Source of the DNA: Gaiellasilicea sp963784895
Lineage (GTDB): Bacteria > Actinomycetota > Thermoleophilia > Gaiellales > Gaiellaceae
Reading direction: 5' to 3'
NCBI GenBank assembly: GCA_963784895.1
Contig: CAWATM010000002.1
Coordinates: forward strand, 1 to 64,000
Length of the DNA: 64,000 bases
Under the pieces are notes generated by a model that was not told the DNA's origin, searched no databases, and was given only the letters and a program-made list of their open reading frames with translations. Below, piece after piece: positions 1 through 9,272 of the stretch. A program made the position numbers and the translations under genes. How positions within the stretch are numbered: the stretch's first letter is position 1; each line of letters begins with the position of its first letter.

Positions 1-563
1 GCGTGTTCGACCTGATCCGCCGCCCGTTCCTGCCCGCCCTCGGCGACGACGAGTGGGACGCTCGGCGCCGCGCCTCGCTCGAGTCGGTCGGCCTCGACCC
101 CGCCGCCTGCCTGGGCAAGTACCCGCACCAGCTCAGCGGCGGCCAGCTGCAGCGCTTGCTGATCGCACGGGCGCTGATGCTCGAGCTCAAGCTGCTGGTC
201 GCGGACGAGATCATCAGCATGCTCGACGCCTCGACCCGCATCGACGTCCTCAACATCCTGGGCGACCTCGCCTCGCGCGGACTCGGGGTCCTCTTCATCA
301 CCCACGACCTCTCACTCGGCCACTACATCAGCGACCGCACCGTCATCCTCCGTCACGGACGGGTGGTCGAGCTCGGCGCGACCCGGACGGTCTTCTCCGA
401 CCCGAGGCACCCGTACACGAGGATGCTGCTCGACTCCGTGCCGCAGCTGAACGCAAAGTGGTCGAACGGCCACGCTCCGGCCGAACGCGGTGTCGACGGT
501 GCCGCGATCGGCCCGCTCGTCGAGGTCGCGCCGGGCCACTTCGTCGCCTCGGAGAACCCGTGA
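1..563 (+). CDS. Oligopeptide/dipeptide ABC transporter ATP-binding protein, C-terminal part
   Basis: This is the end of an ATPase subunit that would power peptide or oligosaccharide import; the Walker A part lies outside the window. The LSGGQ signature, a Walker B region (LLVADEIISMLD) and the H-loop (ITHD) are visible. The HPYTRMLL tail is typical of the Opp/Dpp-type C-terminal extension. The Walker B glutamate is followed by Ile instead of the more usual Pro. The stop overlaps the GTG of the next gene, a GH130 enzyme, which suggests that the transporter handles mannosides. The GTG at position 3 is in frame but is probably internal. Confidence 0.85.
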   Translation, partial: VFDLIRRPFLPALGDDEWDARRRASLESVGLDPAACLGKYPHQLSGGQLQRLLIARALMLELKLLVADEIISMLDASTRIDVLNILGDLASRGLGVLFITHDLSLGHYISDRTVILRHGRVVELGATRTVFSDPRHPYTRMLLDSVPQLNAKWSNGHAPAERGVDGAAIGPLVEVAPGHFVASENP

Positions 564-1555
564 GCAGCGAGCGCGCCACCGTGGATCCCGCGGCGCCACC
601 GGCGATCCCGTGGGAAGAGCGGCCGGAAGGGGAGGCCGGACCGCTGTGGCGCTCGAGCCGGAACCCGATCATCGCGCGCGACCACCTGCCTCGCTCGAAC
701 AGCATCTTCAACTCCGCGGTGGTGCCGTTCCGCAACGGCTACGCCGGCGTCTTCCGCGTCGACGACCGCCGCCGGACGATGAACGTGCACGCCGGCCGCA
801 GCCTGGACGGCGTCACCTGGGAGATCGACGAGCAGCCGATCTCGTTCACGCCGGCGGACGATCGCGTCCGCGACGTCCAGGAGGACTTCACCCACGCGTA
901 CGACCCGCGCGTCACCTGGCTGGAGGATCGCTACTACGTGACGTGGTGCAACGGGTACCACGGCCCGACCATCGGCGTCGCGTACACCCACGACTTCGAG
1001 ACCTTCCACCAGCTCGACAACGCATTTCTCCCCTTCAACCGCAACGGCGTCCTCTTCCCGCGCCGGATCGGGGACAGCTACGCCATGCTCAGCCGTCCGA
1101 GCGACGACGGGCACACCCCGTTCGGCGACATCTTCTACTCGGAGAGCCCCGACCTGACCCACTGGGGGCGGCACCGCCACGTGCTTGCGACCGCGCCGTG
1201 GAGCTGGGAGTCGACGAAGATCGGCGCCGGCCCCACGCCGATCGAGACCGAGGAGGGGTGGCTGCTCGTCTACCACGGCGTGCTCACCTCCTGCAACGGC
1301 TTCGTCTACTCGATGGGCGCCGCCCTGCTCGACCTCGACGAGCCCTGGCGCGTCGTCGCGCGGGGGCAGGACTACCTCCTGTCCCCGCAGGTGCCCTACG
1401 AGCAGGTCGGCGACGTGCCGAACGTGGTCTTCCCGTGCGCCGCGCTCGTCGAGCACGAGACCGACCGGCTCACGGTCTACTACGGCGCCGCCGACACCGT
1501 CGTCTGCCTGGCCCACGGCCACCTCTCCGAGATCCTGGACTTCGTACGCGGCTAG
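560..1555 (+). CDS. Glycoside hydrolase family 130 (beta-mannoside phosphorylase-like)
   Basis: A cytosolic five-bladed propeller enzyme of 331 residues. GH130 members phosphorolyse or hydrolyse beta-1,2- or beta-1,4-linked mannosides. Diagnostic stretches are HAYDPRVTWLEDRYY, the central NGVLFPRRIG, the KIGAGPTP region and the late YYGAADTVVCLA. The GTG start overlaps the TGA of the ABC ATPase by 4 nt, so the two are translationally coupled and probably form the end of a sugar uptake operon. The exact linkage cleaved cannot be told from sequence alone. Confidence 0.88.
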   Translation: MSSERATVDPAAPPAIPWEERPEGEAGPLWRSSRNPIIARDHLPRSNSIFNSAVVPFRNGYAGVFRVDDRRRTMNVHAGRSLDGVTWEIDEQPISFTPADDRVRDVQEDFTHAYDPRVTWLEDRYYVTWCNGYHGPTIGVAYTHDFETFHQLDNAFLPFNRNGVLFPRRIGDSYAMLSRPSDDGHTPFGDIFYSESPDLTHWGRHRHVLATAPWSWESTKIGAGPTPIETEEGWLLVYHGVLTSCNGFVYSMGAALLDLDEPWRVVARGQDYLLSPQVPYEQVGDVPNVVFPCAALVEHETDRLTVYYGAADTVVCLAHGHLSEILDFVRG

Positions 1556-1597
1556 CGCGCCGGCGGCGGCTCTAGTGCACCTTGCGTCAACTGTCGG

Positions 1598-3075
1598 TCA
1601 GTCGATCTTCGTCCAGGGTTTGCTGCCCCACTCGAGCGGCCGTCCCGGGCGAATGTCGAAGAATCGCAGCTTGCCGTCTTCGAGCGTCCAGCGGGCGCTC
1701 ATGACGAGCGTTCCTGCGGGCTCCCCGCACTCGGCACGGTCCTGGCGGAGCGAGATTCGGCCCGCTTCGACCGAGTACACGCCGACGCAATCTTCTTCTG
1801 ACTACCTTCCCTGTGGTCACGCCAGCGGTTGTTTTCGAAGGTCAAGGTCACGAGGCCGGCGAGCTCGTGCGCGGTTTGCGGGGGCATCCCCTTCTCGATC
1901 AGGTACTCGGCAGATCGCTCGACGCGGTAGACGCCTTCGGGGAACTCCGAGGGAGCGGGGCCAGTCGTGGTCAGGGGGTTTCGCTGCTCGTCGCCGCGCA
2001 TCCCTCCGGCAGCGGGACGCGGGCGCCGGCGGAGTCCGCCCTCATCCGCCTGAACTGTGCGATGAGCTCCTTGGTCTGCGGGTCCGCCTCCAGCGCCTCG
2101 TAGACCGGCTCGGCCGCCCGCTCGAGTTCCGCAACGTCTGCTTCGGATGCGAATGCGATCCTGCCGCCGTTTCCGCAGTAGACTTGGCGCTGGTGCTGTT
2201 CGGACGGGCGCGTTCCTGAGCGCGTGGCTGAGCGTCTTGGCGGCAGCCTCTCGCAGAACCTCGCGGTGTTCTTCGCTGAGGTCGCCGAACGTGTCGTCGT
2301 TCACGACGATCGCGTTCACTTTCGGGTAGAAGGTGACATTGGCGGTGAACGTGCCCGGCCGGGGCAGGTCGCGTCCCCACGCGAAGTCCGAGTCTGCTCC
2401 GTCGATCTCCCCGCCGGCGACTGCCGGCAAGAAGTCCCGGCAGCAGATGTCGACCGGTTTTGCCGCCAGCGCCTCCAGGAGCCGGTACGAGGCATTGGAC
2501 AGAGGCGCGCGGATCTTCGCTCCGGCAAAGTCCTCCAGCGTGAGGAGCGGTCGCGCGAACCCGACCGGGTGGCGCAACCCTTCGGGTAGCAGCGCCAGGC
2601 CGACGACTCCTGCCTTGTCGAGACCGGCCAGCATCTCCTCCGCCGGCTCGCCCTGCACGATCTGTTCGACGAGCTCCTCGGTCGAGACGAGGAAGGGCGC
2701 CTGCAGGGCCTGCAGGCTCGTCACGCCGAGCTCGTCCCAGCCACGCGCGGGGATCAGCGCGGCCGCCAGCTTGCCGCTCTGCACCAAGCCGGCGACGTCC
2801 TGCTCCGCTCTCGGGCCAAACTCGCCCAAGAATTCCTCGGCGCCGTTCCAGATGATCTGGAGGCGGAGCGAGCCGTCGGAGAGCTGCTCGACCTGGCGGG
2901 CGAACTCCTCGACGCTGTCGGCGTACGGCGCACCCCTCCCTTCCATGGTCGCCAGCTTCAGTGTGGTGGTCGGTGCATCGCCGCCGGACTTGTCGGAGTC
3001 AGCGCTGCAAGCCACTCCCGACAGGGAGAGCGCGGCTGCGGCCAGCACGCTGGACAGAACGATCCGGGGTCTCAT
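1598..3075 (-). pseudogene. DctP-type TRAP transporter substrate-binding protein, frameshifted
   Basis: The N-terminal part (3075 to about 2215) is a clean DctP-like lipoprotein with a signal peptide ending in an SGVAC lipobox, followed by a periplasmic-binding fold (ATMEGRGAPYADSVEEFARQ, later NVTFYPKVNAIVVNDDTF). The reading frame then changes near 2200, 1985 and 1800. Each downstream piece is still recognisable in another frame, including a C-terminal segment beginning FPEGVYRVE and ending GSKPWTKID at 1598. No TRAP membrane subunits lie nearby. It is a recent pseudogene, or less likely a cluster of sequence errors. Confidence 0.75.
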
Positions 3076-3200
3076 CGATCTCGCTCCTCAGGCTCGGTGG
3101 ATGAGACCGAGTGTGAACGATTGCTGCGGCCACGCCATCGTGGCGACCACGAGAGTCGACGCCGGCGGGTCCTGGGGCTGGCCACAGTGTCGCCCGACGC

Positions 3201-3851
3201 CTACCCGCCGGCGCCCAGATAGGCGAGGACGGCGAGGACGCGCCGGTGCGACTCCGGGTTCGCGTCCAATCGCAGTTTCAGGAAGACCTGCTTCACGTGC
3301 GCTTCGACCGTGCGTGCGGTGACGAACAGCCGGGCTGCGATCGCCGCGTTCGAGAGTCCTTCCGCGACGAGGGCCAGGACCTCCCGCTCGCGCGGCGTCA
3401 GGTCGTCAAGGGGATCGTCACGCCGCTTGCGGCCGAGGAGGCGGGAGACGATCGTCGGATCGACGACGCTCTCTCCGTCGGTGATCCGCCGCAGCGCATC
3501 GATGAGGATCGCGATGTCGAAGACGCGCTCCTTGAGCAGGTAGCCGACCTGCTCCGGCCGTTCCTCGAGCAGCCGCAGCGCGTAGCTCGGCTCCACGTAG
3601 TGGGAGAGGAGAAGGACGCCCGTCTCGGGATGCTCTCGGCGGATCTGCTGGGCGGCGACGAGGCCTTCGTCGGTGTGCGTGGGCGGCATGCGGATGTCGA
3701 CGATCGCGACGTCCGGCCGCTCGAGTCGGACCTGCCGGATCAGCGCACCTGCGTCTTCGACCTCGGCGACCACCTCGACCTTCGCCTCGCCGAGCAGGCG
3801 GACGATTCCTTCCCTGGTGAGCATGGTGTCCTCCGCGACGATTACGCGCAT
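3201..3851 (-). CDS. NarL/FixJ-family response regulator
   Basis: A 216-residue output regulator. The N-terminal receiver has the acidic pocket (VAED) and the phosphoacceptor Asp in VAIVDIRMPP. The C-terminal LuxR-type helix-turn-helix reads LTPREREVLALVAEGLSNAAIA followed by TARTVEAHVKQVF. Its ATG lies inside the 3' end of the upstream kinase gene (10-nt overlap), so it is the last gene of a four-gene two-component operon. It probably receives phosphate from that kinase (inferred). The gene is intact. Confidence 0.92.
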   Translation of the reverse strand: MRVIVAEDTMLTREGIVRLLGEAKVEVVAEVEDAGALIRQVRLERPDVAIVDIRMPPTHTDEGLVAAQQIRREHPETGVLLLSHYVEPSYALRLLEERPEQVGYLLKERVFDIAILIDALRRITDGESVVDPTIVSRLLGRKRRDDPLDDLTPREREVLALVAEGLSNAAIAARLFVTARTVEAHVKQVFLKLRLDANPESHRRVLAVLAYLGAGG

Positions 3852-5614
3852 GGGACCTCCGCCCGGATGACGCGGCCGACTCGCTTCACCCGACCACCCA
3901 GCGCGCCGACTCGGTCGCCGAGGTGCCGCGGCACCGAGTCGGCCATGACCCCGTCGTCTTCGACCTCGACCAGGAGCTCCGACCCGTCCGGCCGCACGCG
4001 CACGAGTGCGTGAGTGGCGCGGCGCCGGGCGGCTTCGGCGACGGCCTCGTCGACGAGGAAGTAGACGGCGGTCTCGATCGGGGCCGAGTAGCGTTGTTCG
4101 GAGTGATCCGTCAGCTCGACGGGGATCGACGCTCGATCCGCGAGCCCGCGGAGCGCCGGCCCCAGTCCGGCCTCTCCGAGGATCGTCGGGTAGATGCCGT
4201 GTGCGAGCTCGCGCAGCTCCTCGAGGGCCGTGTGCGCTTCGTCGACGGCGCCCTCGAGGGTGAGCGCGAGCCCCTCGTCGCCGTCGGCCTGGGCGGCCGT
4301 CCGGGCGAGACGCAGGTCGTAGGTGAGGGCGAGCAGCCGCTGTTGCGCGCCGTCGTGCAGGTCGCGCTCGAGGCGCCGCCGAGCGGTGTCTCCTGCCTCC
4401 ACGATCCGGGCGCGCGATCCCTGCAGGTCGTGGAGTTGCGCCAGCACCTCGGCCTGGAGCCGCTCGTTCTCGACCGCAAGCCGCGCCGCGGCGCCGATCT
4501 CCCGCGCAAGCTCTTCTGCGGCGAGGTCGCCACGCGAGTGACCGACCAGCGCGATCTCCCGTCCGTCACGAACGATCGGAGTGACGACGCGCCCCTGCCC
4601 CCCGGTCGGTGGCGGAACCGCTTTTCCAGCGCCGTCGATGAAGCGCCCCGACCCGTTGAGCGGGTACGCCACCTCGACATCGGGGTCGCCGAGGCTTGCC
4701 GCCAGCGAGGCGCGGAGCGATCCCGGTGCAGGCGCCTCAGCGAGATCGGCGGTGAGCCGTGCAACCGCCGAGCGGGTTCGCCAAACGACGTATGCACCCC
4801 AGCCGAGTGCGCCCGCGAGCGCCGTCGTCGCTGCTGCCCGGGCGAGGAAGAGAGCCGCGAAGGAGGTCACTGACGGGTTCTCGGCGCGGTCGAGCAGGAG
4901 CGCTCCGGCGGAGAGGGCAAGGGAGGCGGCGACGCCGAGCCCCGCGAGCAGCACAACCTGGCGAACGCCGCCCCCGCTGTGGGCGAGTCGCCAGACCACC
5001 AGCGCCCCGACGGCCATCGCCCCGGCGACCACGGCGAGCAGGTATCCCGTCTGCAGCCAGCGCACCACCTCCTGCTCAGGCCGCAGCAGAAAGACGTTGT
5101 CGGTGCAGTTGCTCCAGCAGTACCGGTCGAGGAACGGATCCCGCAGGAGAGCCTTGCCGATGCTGACGACGGCCGCCACGACATAGAGGGTTGCAACGAA
5201 GGCGCGAGCTGCACGGGAGGCGAGGCGTCCTGTCGGCGCCGCCAACACGAGATGGAGGAGCAGCGGCGCCAGAAACGGTGAGACGACCATCGCGACGCTC
5301 CGCGGAAGCGGAGCCGCCTCCTCCCACCCGACCCAGTCCGGCGCGAACCATGCTGCGCCGGCGAGCAGGGCAACGATCCCGATCGAGCCGCGGCGCCGCA
5401 CGATCGTCAGCGCGAGTCCTGCAGCCAGCAGCGACAGGCCGGCAACGACGTCCGCTGCCCGCGCGAGTCCCGAGCCGCCGCCGTACGTCGTCGGCGGCTC
5501 GGCAGAGTGCGGAACGAGGAGCACCGTGGTGACTCCGGCTGCGAGAGCCAGCAGACACACGACGAGCCGCAGTACGCCGGCACCTCCCACTCCAGCGAAC
5601 GCGGCTGACTTCAT
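3842..5614 (-). CDS. Membrane sensor kinase with phosphoacceptor His but degraded ATPase domain
   Basis: A 590-residue NarX-like protein. About eight membrane segments fill the first 300 residues. A GAF-like region and a coiled coil follow, then a HisKA_3 helix with the canonical ERDLHDGAQQRL motif (His near residue 420). The ATP-binding domain is abnormal: the N-box, usually EALTNAAKHA, reads DEAVAEAARRRA and lacks the Asn. The G1 box reads DDGVMADSV instead of DDGVGG, and the GLRGL turn is lost. It is therefore likely phosphorylated in trans. Its ATG overlaps by 4 nt the stop of the upstream partner kinase, whose defect is the opposite one. Confidence 0.88.
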   Translation of the reverse strand: MKSAAFAGVGGAGVLRLVVCLLALAAGVTTVLLVPHSAEPPTTYGGGSGLARAADVVAGLSLLAAGLALTIVRRRGSIGIVALLAGAAWFAPDWVGWEEAAPLPRSVAMVVSPFLAPLLLHLVLAAPTGRLASRAARAFVATLYVVAAVVSIGKALLRDPFLDRYCWSNCTDNVFLLRPEQEVVRWLQTGYLLAVVAGAMAVGALVVWRLAHSGGGVRQVVLLAGLGVAASLALSAGALLLDRAENPSVTSFAALFLARAAATTALAGALGWGAYVVWRTRSAVARLTADLAEAPAPGSLRASLAASLGDPDVEVAYPLNGSGRFIDGAGKAVPPPTGGQGRVVTPIVRDGREIALVGHSRGDLAAEELAREIGAAARLAVENERLQAEVLAQLHDLQGSRARIVEAGDTARRRLERDLHDGAQQRLLALTYDLRLARTAAQADGDEGLALTLEGAVDEAHTALEELRELAHGIYPTILGEAGLGPALRGLADRASIPVELTDHSEQRYSAPIETAVYFLVDEAVAEAARRRATHALVRVRPDGSELLVEVEDDGVMADSVPRHLGDRVGALGGRVKRVGRVIRAEVPCA

Positions 5615-7236
5615 CGGCCGATTCTCCCACTCTCCGGGCGGGGCGTTAACCCGGCGCGAGCCGGTTCGAGCGGGATGGTGGCCTCGATCCGCGTCCCTCC
5701 ACCGGGTGGGCTGTCGACGCGCAGTGTGCCGCCGAGCGCCTCGACCCTGTCTGCGAGCCCGCGCAGGCCGAAGCCACGAGCCGGATCGGCGCCGCCGACG
5801 CCGTCGTCGGCCACCTCGATCGCAAGGCGGCCGTCGGCCCGGATGATCCGGATCGCGACCCGCGAGGCGGACGCGTACTTGGCCACGTTCGCGAGCGCTT
5901 CCGAGCACAGGAAGTAGGCGGCGGCCTCCGCCTCCGACGCGACCCGTCCCGGCAAGATATCGAGCTCGACGGGCACCGGGCTGCGATCCGCAAGGCCCTT
6001 CACCGCCCCCTCCAGACCTTTCTCGACGAGCTCGCGCGGATGCAGGCCGAGGGCCAGTTCGTGGAGGTCGTCGAGGGCGCGCTCGAGCTGTCGCTCTGCT
6101 TTGCCGAAGTGATCGCTGCTCGCTGAACCGGGTGCCGGGCGGGCCGTCGCGAGCAATTCACCGAGGGCCTCGAGCCTGCGAGCTGCTCCTTCACGGAGAC
6201 GGAGCTCGAGCCGGCGCCGCTCCTCGTCGCCCGCCTCGAGCAGCCGGCGCCGCGAGGCCGCGAGGTCCGCAACCTGGACACGCACCTCGGCCTGGAGGCG
6301 GGCGTTCGCGGCGGCGAGCCGTGCTGCGGCTGCTACGCCTTCGGCGAGGCCGGGATCGTCGAGAACAGCCTGGTCGTGGACGAGCACGACGAGCGGCTGG
6401 CCGTCACGCTCGATCGAGGTGACGGCACGCGGAGAACCGGGTTCGGGCAGCTCGACCTGCTCGCCCGCACCGTCCACGTACGCACCGGTTTCGGCCAGCC
6501 AGTAGCCGACCCGTAGCGTCGGGTCGCCGAGCGCGCGAGCAAGCGCGTCTCGCAGCGTGCCCGACGAGACGTCGCCGAGCTCGACCACCAGGTCCGTCAC
6601 GGCCGCGCGCTCCCACGGCGCTCGCAGCAGCCCGATGAGCAAGCCGACCGCGACGGCGACGAGCGTCGCCTCGTACGCGAGGAGGAGGCCCTCGTTCGCC
6701 TCTGCATCGGGGAGCGCGAGTCTGCCGGCGGCAACGCCGGCAAGGCCGAGTCCGAGCGCCGAGGCCGCCTGGAGCGCTTGCAATCGAGCCCGCCGCTCCC
6801 TCCCTACCGTCTGGAGATAGTCGCGCGCGGCAGCACCGACGACCAGACAGGCAAGGACGATGCTCGCGATCTCGCTGCGCCCGAGCGGAGCGACAAGCGC
6901 CGTCACATAGGCGGCTAGCACCGCCGCACGGCTGAGACGCGAGCGAAGCCTGCCGCTCGGGAACGCGAGGACGCAGTGGACGAGCGGGCCGCGATGGAGA
7001 AAGACCAACGGCTCGGCGAAACTCCCCGCGAACCAGGCGAAACCCGTCGCCGCCAACAACGGACCCGTGCGGCTCTCCTGACGCCGTGACCACGCGACGA
7101 GGCCGCATCCGAGGAAGGTCCAGCCGACTACGAGATCGGGAAGCCAGTGCCGGATCTCTTCCAGCTCGTACGCGTTCCACTCGGCGGCGACTCCGAGCAC
7201 CACGGCGGCGGGCCAGAGCAGCGTGAAGCGGCGCAC
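5611..7236 (-). CDS. Membrane sensor kinase-like ATPase lacking the phosphoacceptor His
   Basis: A 541-residue paralogue of the downstream kinase: an N-terminal membrane domain, a GAF-like segment containing YVDGAGE (also seen as FIDGAGK in its partner), a dimerisation helix and HATPase_c. In the helix the usual DLHDGAQQRL is replaced by RLREGAARRL, so the His is Arg near residue 348. The ATP site looks intact: N-box EALANVAKYA, G1 VADDGVGGAD, G2 GFGLRGLADRVEALGG. It probably binds ATP but cannot autophosphorylate at the normal position. The GTG start overlaps the stop of the receiver gene upstream as TAGTG. Confidence 0.88.
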   Translation of the reverse strand: MRRFTLLWPAAVVLGVAAEWNAYELEEIRHWLPDLVVGWTFLGCGLVAWSRRQESRTGPLLAATGFAWFAGSFAEPLVFLHRGPLVHCVLAFPSGRLRSRLSRAAVLAAYVTALVAPLGRSEIASIVLACLVVGAAARDYLQTVGRERRARLQALQAASALGLGLAGVAAGRLALPDAEANEGLLLAYEATLVAVAVGLLIGLLRAPWERAAVTDLVVELGDVSSGTLRDALARALGDPTLRVGYWLAETGAYVDGAGEQVELPEPGSPRAVTSIERDGQPLVVLVHDQAVLDDPGLAEGVAAAARLAAANARLQAEVRVQVADLAASRRRLLEAGDEERRRLELRLREGAARRLEALGELLATARPAPGSASSDHFGKAERQLERALDDLHELALGLHPRELVEKGLEGAVKGLADRSPVPVELDILPGRVASEAEAAAYFLCSEALANVAKYASASRVAIRIIRADGRLAIEVADDGVGGADPARGFGLRGLADRVEALGGTLRVDSPPGGGTRIEATIPLEPARAGLTPRPESGRIGR

Positions 7237-7589
7237 TAACCGAGCAGAGCAGCCAGGGCTTCACCGGACAGCATGCGCTTGGCGAGGAAGCCCTGCGCCG
7301 CGGCGGTGTCCAGGCGCGGCCCGTACGCGGCCGCCTCCCGGCTCGAGATGAGGATGACCGTCGCGCCGCTGCGCCGGGCGGCCAATCGCTTGGCGATTGC
7401 GAAACCGTCCTCACCCGGCAGCTGAACGTCGAGCAGGACGACGTCCGGCCTCAGCCGCTCCACCTCCGCGAGCGCCTGCTCACCACCGGCGGCTTCGCCC
7501 ACGACGTCGAACCCCTCCGCCTCGAGCAGGGCGCGGGCCGACTGCCGGAAGTCCGCGTGGTCGTCAACGATCAGAACCGTCGGGCGCAC
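7236..7589 (-). CDS. Single-domain response regulator (CheY-like receiver)
   Basis: A stand-alone 117-residue receiver and the first gene of the two-component operon. It has the acidic pair (IVDDH), the phosphoacceptor in VLLDVQLPG, the switch residues (ILISS) and the conserved Lys in FLAKRM. With no output domain it may be a phosphate sink or an allosteric partner for the two unusual kinases downstream. The GTG start is 172 nt from the divergent secreted-protein gene at 7762, so the operon promoter should lie in 7590-7760. Confidence 0.9.
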   Translation of the reverse strand: MRPTVLIVDDHADFRQSARALLEAEGFDVVGEAAGGEQALAEVERLRPDVVLLDVQLPGEDGFAIAKRLAARRSGATVILISSREAAAYGPRLDTAAAQGFLAKRMLSGEALAALLG

Positions 7590-7761
7590 GTGTCTTCATG
7601 TTCGCAGGCGATCGCGCACACGGCATCGTGGCCAGCCGCAAGGTGCCTGGCGCGGAGACCCGTGCAGGCACCAACCCCGATCTGTTGCCCGCCCCGTTTC
7701 GACGCCACCGCCTTCGTCCTAGCGTCGGATGCATCCGAATGTCCGAAGAACGGGAGGAACC

Positions 7762-8244
7762 ATGAAGGGCAAGCGCACGAATGTCCTCGCCCTCACGCTG
7801 TTCGTCGTCGCGGCGGTCATGGCCGCTGCGCTGGGAACAGCCTCTGCGATCGCGTCACCACAGCAGACAGCAACGTTCGCAGTCGTAGGGGAATTCGATG
7901 CACCCGGCGAGTTCACGTCCGACGGAAGCGTTGTCTGCGCGGGCGGTTCGACGTCGGACGAGTTCTTCCCGAGCGGGTTTCAGAGCGGCCGCGGGATCGT
8001 CCTCCACGACCTGAAGACGATCAGCTGTGACGATGGGAGCGGGACCTTCACGCTGCTGATCCAGGGCCGCACCGGCTTCAACGTCGGAGACGGCACGTCC
8101 GGTCAATGGGTTGTGCTGAGCGGAACAGGCGACTACGTCAACCTCCATGGGCGCGGGACTTTCGCCGGCGCCTACACGCCAATCGGAGCGGCGGAGCCCA
8201 CCGGCATCAGCGAGCTTTACATCGGTTGGCTCGCGCTTCGCTGA
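7762..8244 (+). CDS. Secreted protein of unknown function
   Basis: A 160-residue protein with a classical Sec signal peptide (basic MKGKR start, hydrophobic core, cleavage near ALGTASAIA). The mature part is small, rich in Gly, Thr and Ser, and contains FNVGDGTSGQWVVLSGTGDY and LHGRGTFAGAY, suggesting a beta-rich fold. Its closest general resemblance is to small secreted beta-barrel proteins, but I do not recognise a family. A good ribosome site (GGGAGGA) sits 5 nt before the ATG. A strong hairpin follows. Confidence 0.75.
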   Translation: MKGKRTNVLALTLFVVAAVMAAALGTASAIASPQQTATFAVVGEFDAPGEFTSDGSVVCAGGSTSDEFFPSGFQSGRGIVLHDLKTISCDDGSGTFTLLIQGRTGFNVGDGTSGQWVVLSGTGDYVNLHGRGTFAGAYTPIGAAEPTGISELYIGWLALR

Positions 8245-8257
8245 GCGCGCCGATCCG

Positions 8258-8285
8258 GTAGGCGGCGACGCGTGTCGCCGCCTAC
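8258..8285 (+). terminator. 12-bp perfect hairpin after the secreted-protein gene
   Basis: Arms GTAGGCGGCGAC and GTCGCCGCCTAC flank a GCGT loop, 14 nt after a stop codon. It has no T-run, as is common for high-GC actinobacterial terminators. Confidence 0.6.
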
Positions 8286-8328
8286 GCGGCCCGGGACACA
8301 TTCAGGCGTTCAAAGCGAAGGAGGAACC

Positions 8329-9182
8329 ATGAAGACCAGACGCAACGGAAGCATTGTTACTCTCGCCCTCTCGATCGCGGCGCTGGCGGCCGGCGCGGTC
8401 ACTGCTGGTGGTGCTACCACGCCGGCAGCGTCGACGGCGGTGCCGGGCTATCCGAGCTCGATCGCTGTCATCGGCCACTCCGACGCCACGGGAGTAGGGG
8501 TGGCCGGGCCTCGCTCGAATTGGGCTCACAGCGCGTGGGTGACCGGGGACTTCGCTGCGGTGCAGAGCCTCTACTCGCGCATCCTGGCACGCAATCCGGG
8601 GATTCGAGGGAACAAGTTCAATCTCGCGATCAGAGGGGCGGACGTCGCCTCCATGCTGCTGCAGGCGAAGAAGGCGGTGGGGCTGAAGCCGGCCCCGGAG
8701 CTGATCGTCGTCCAGGGCATCTCCAACGACCTGGGCTGCGACCTGTACAGCCACAAGCCGTTCGGGGTGGCGTTCGCCCGCATGCTCGACGTGCTTGCGA
8801 CCGGGCTACCGGACGCCCGCATCTTCGTCGTCAGCCAGTTCGGCAGCGTCGGCACCTACGCCAGGGCGCTGACCGTGAAGCAGCGGCTGAGGCTGCCCGT
8901 CTTTACGGGCCGTGCGACTTCATCGACGGTGCCGGAGCCATCTGCCCGAGCGGGCTCGCGTATCTGGAGGCCGATGATCCACCGCTACGAGGCGGCCGTC
9001 GCCACCGCGTGCAAGGCAGTGACCAACTGCCGCTACGACGGCGGCGCCTTCGGGCGGGTCGTCGACCAGCGTGAGTGCATCTCGACCGACCTCGTCCACC
9101 TCTCCCTCAAGGGAACGCCAAAGCCGCTGCGGTCGCCTGGGCGGCACTGAAGCGCGTCGGATTCATCCCCAGTACCGGCTAG
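8329..9182 (+). pseudogene. Secreted SGNH/GDSL-like hydrolase with three frameshifts
   Basis: A signal peptide (MKTRRNGS, then a hydrophobic stretch) leads into an SGNH-like fold: block I GHSDATG (Ser nucleophile in place of the GDS form), block III GISNDLGCD, and block V TDLVHLSLKG. Between about 8905 and 8965 the coding frame changes and then returns, with GPCDFIDGAGAICPSG readable only in another frame. Near 9113 the frame shifts again, so the expected end KRVGFIPSTG lies at 9180. A strong ribosome site (GGAGGA) precedes the ATG. The same signal-peptide gene pattern as the previous gene suggests a local family of secreted proteins. Confidence 0.7.
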
Positions 9183-9272
9183 CCCGGACACTTGCCCCTA
9201 CGAGACAGAAAGGAAGGAACGATGATCGCAGACGCATCACGAGCACGCTCGCGCTCGGATTGCCGACCGGTT

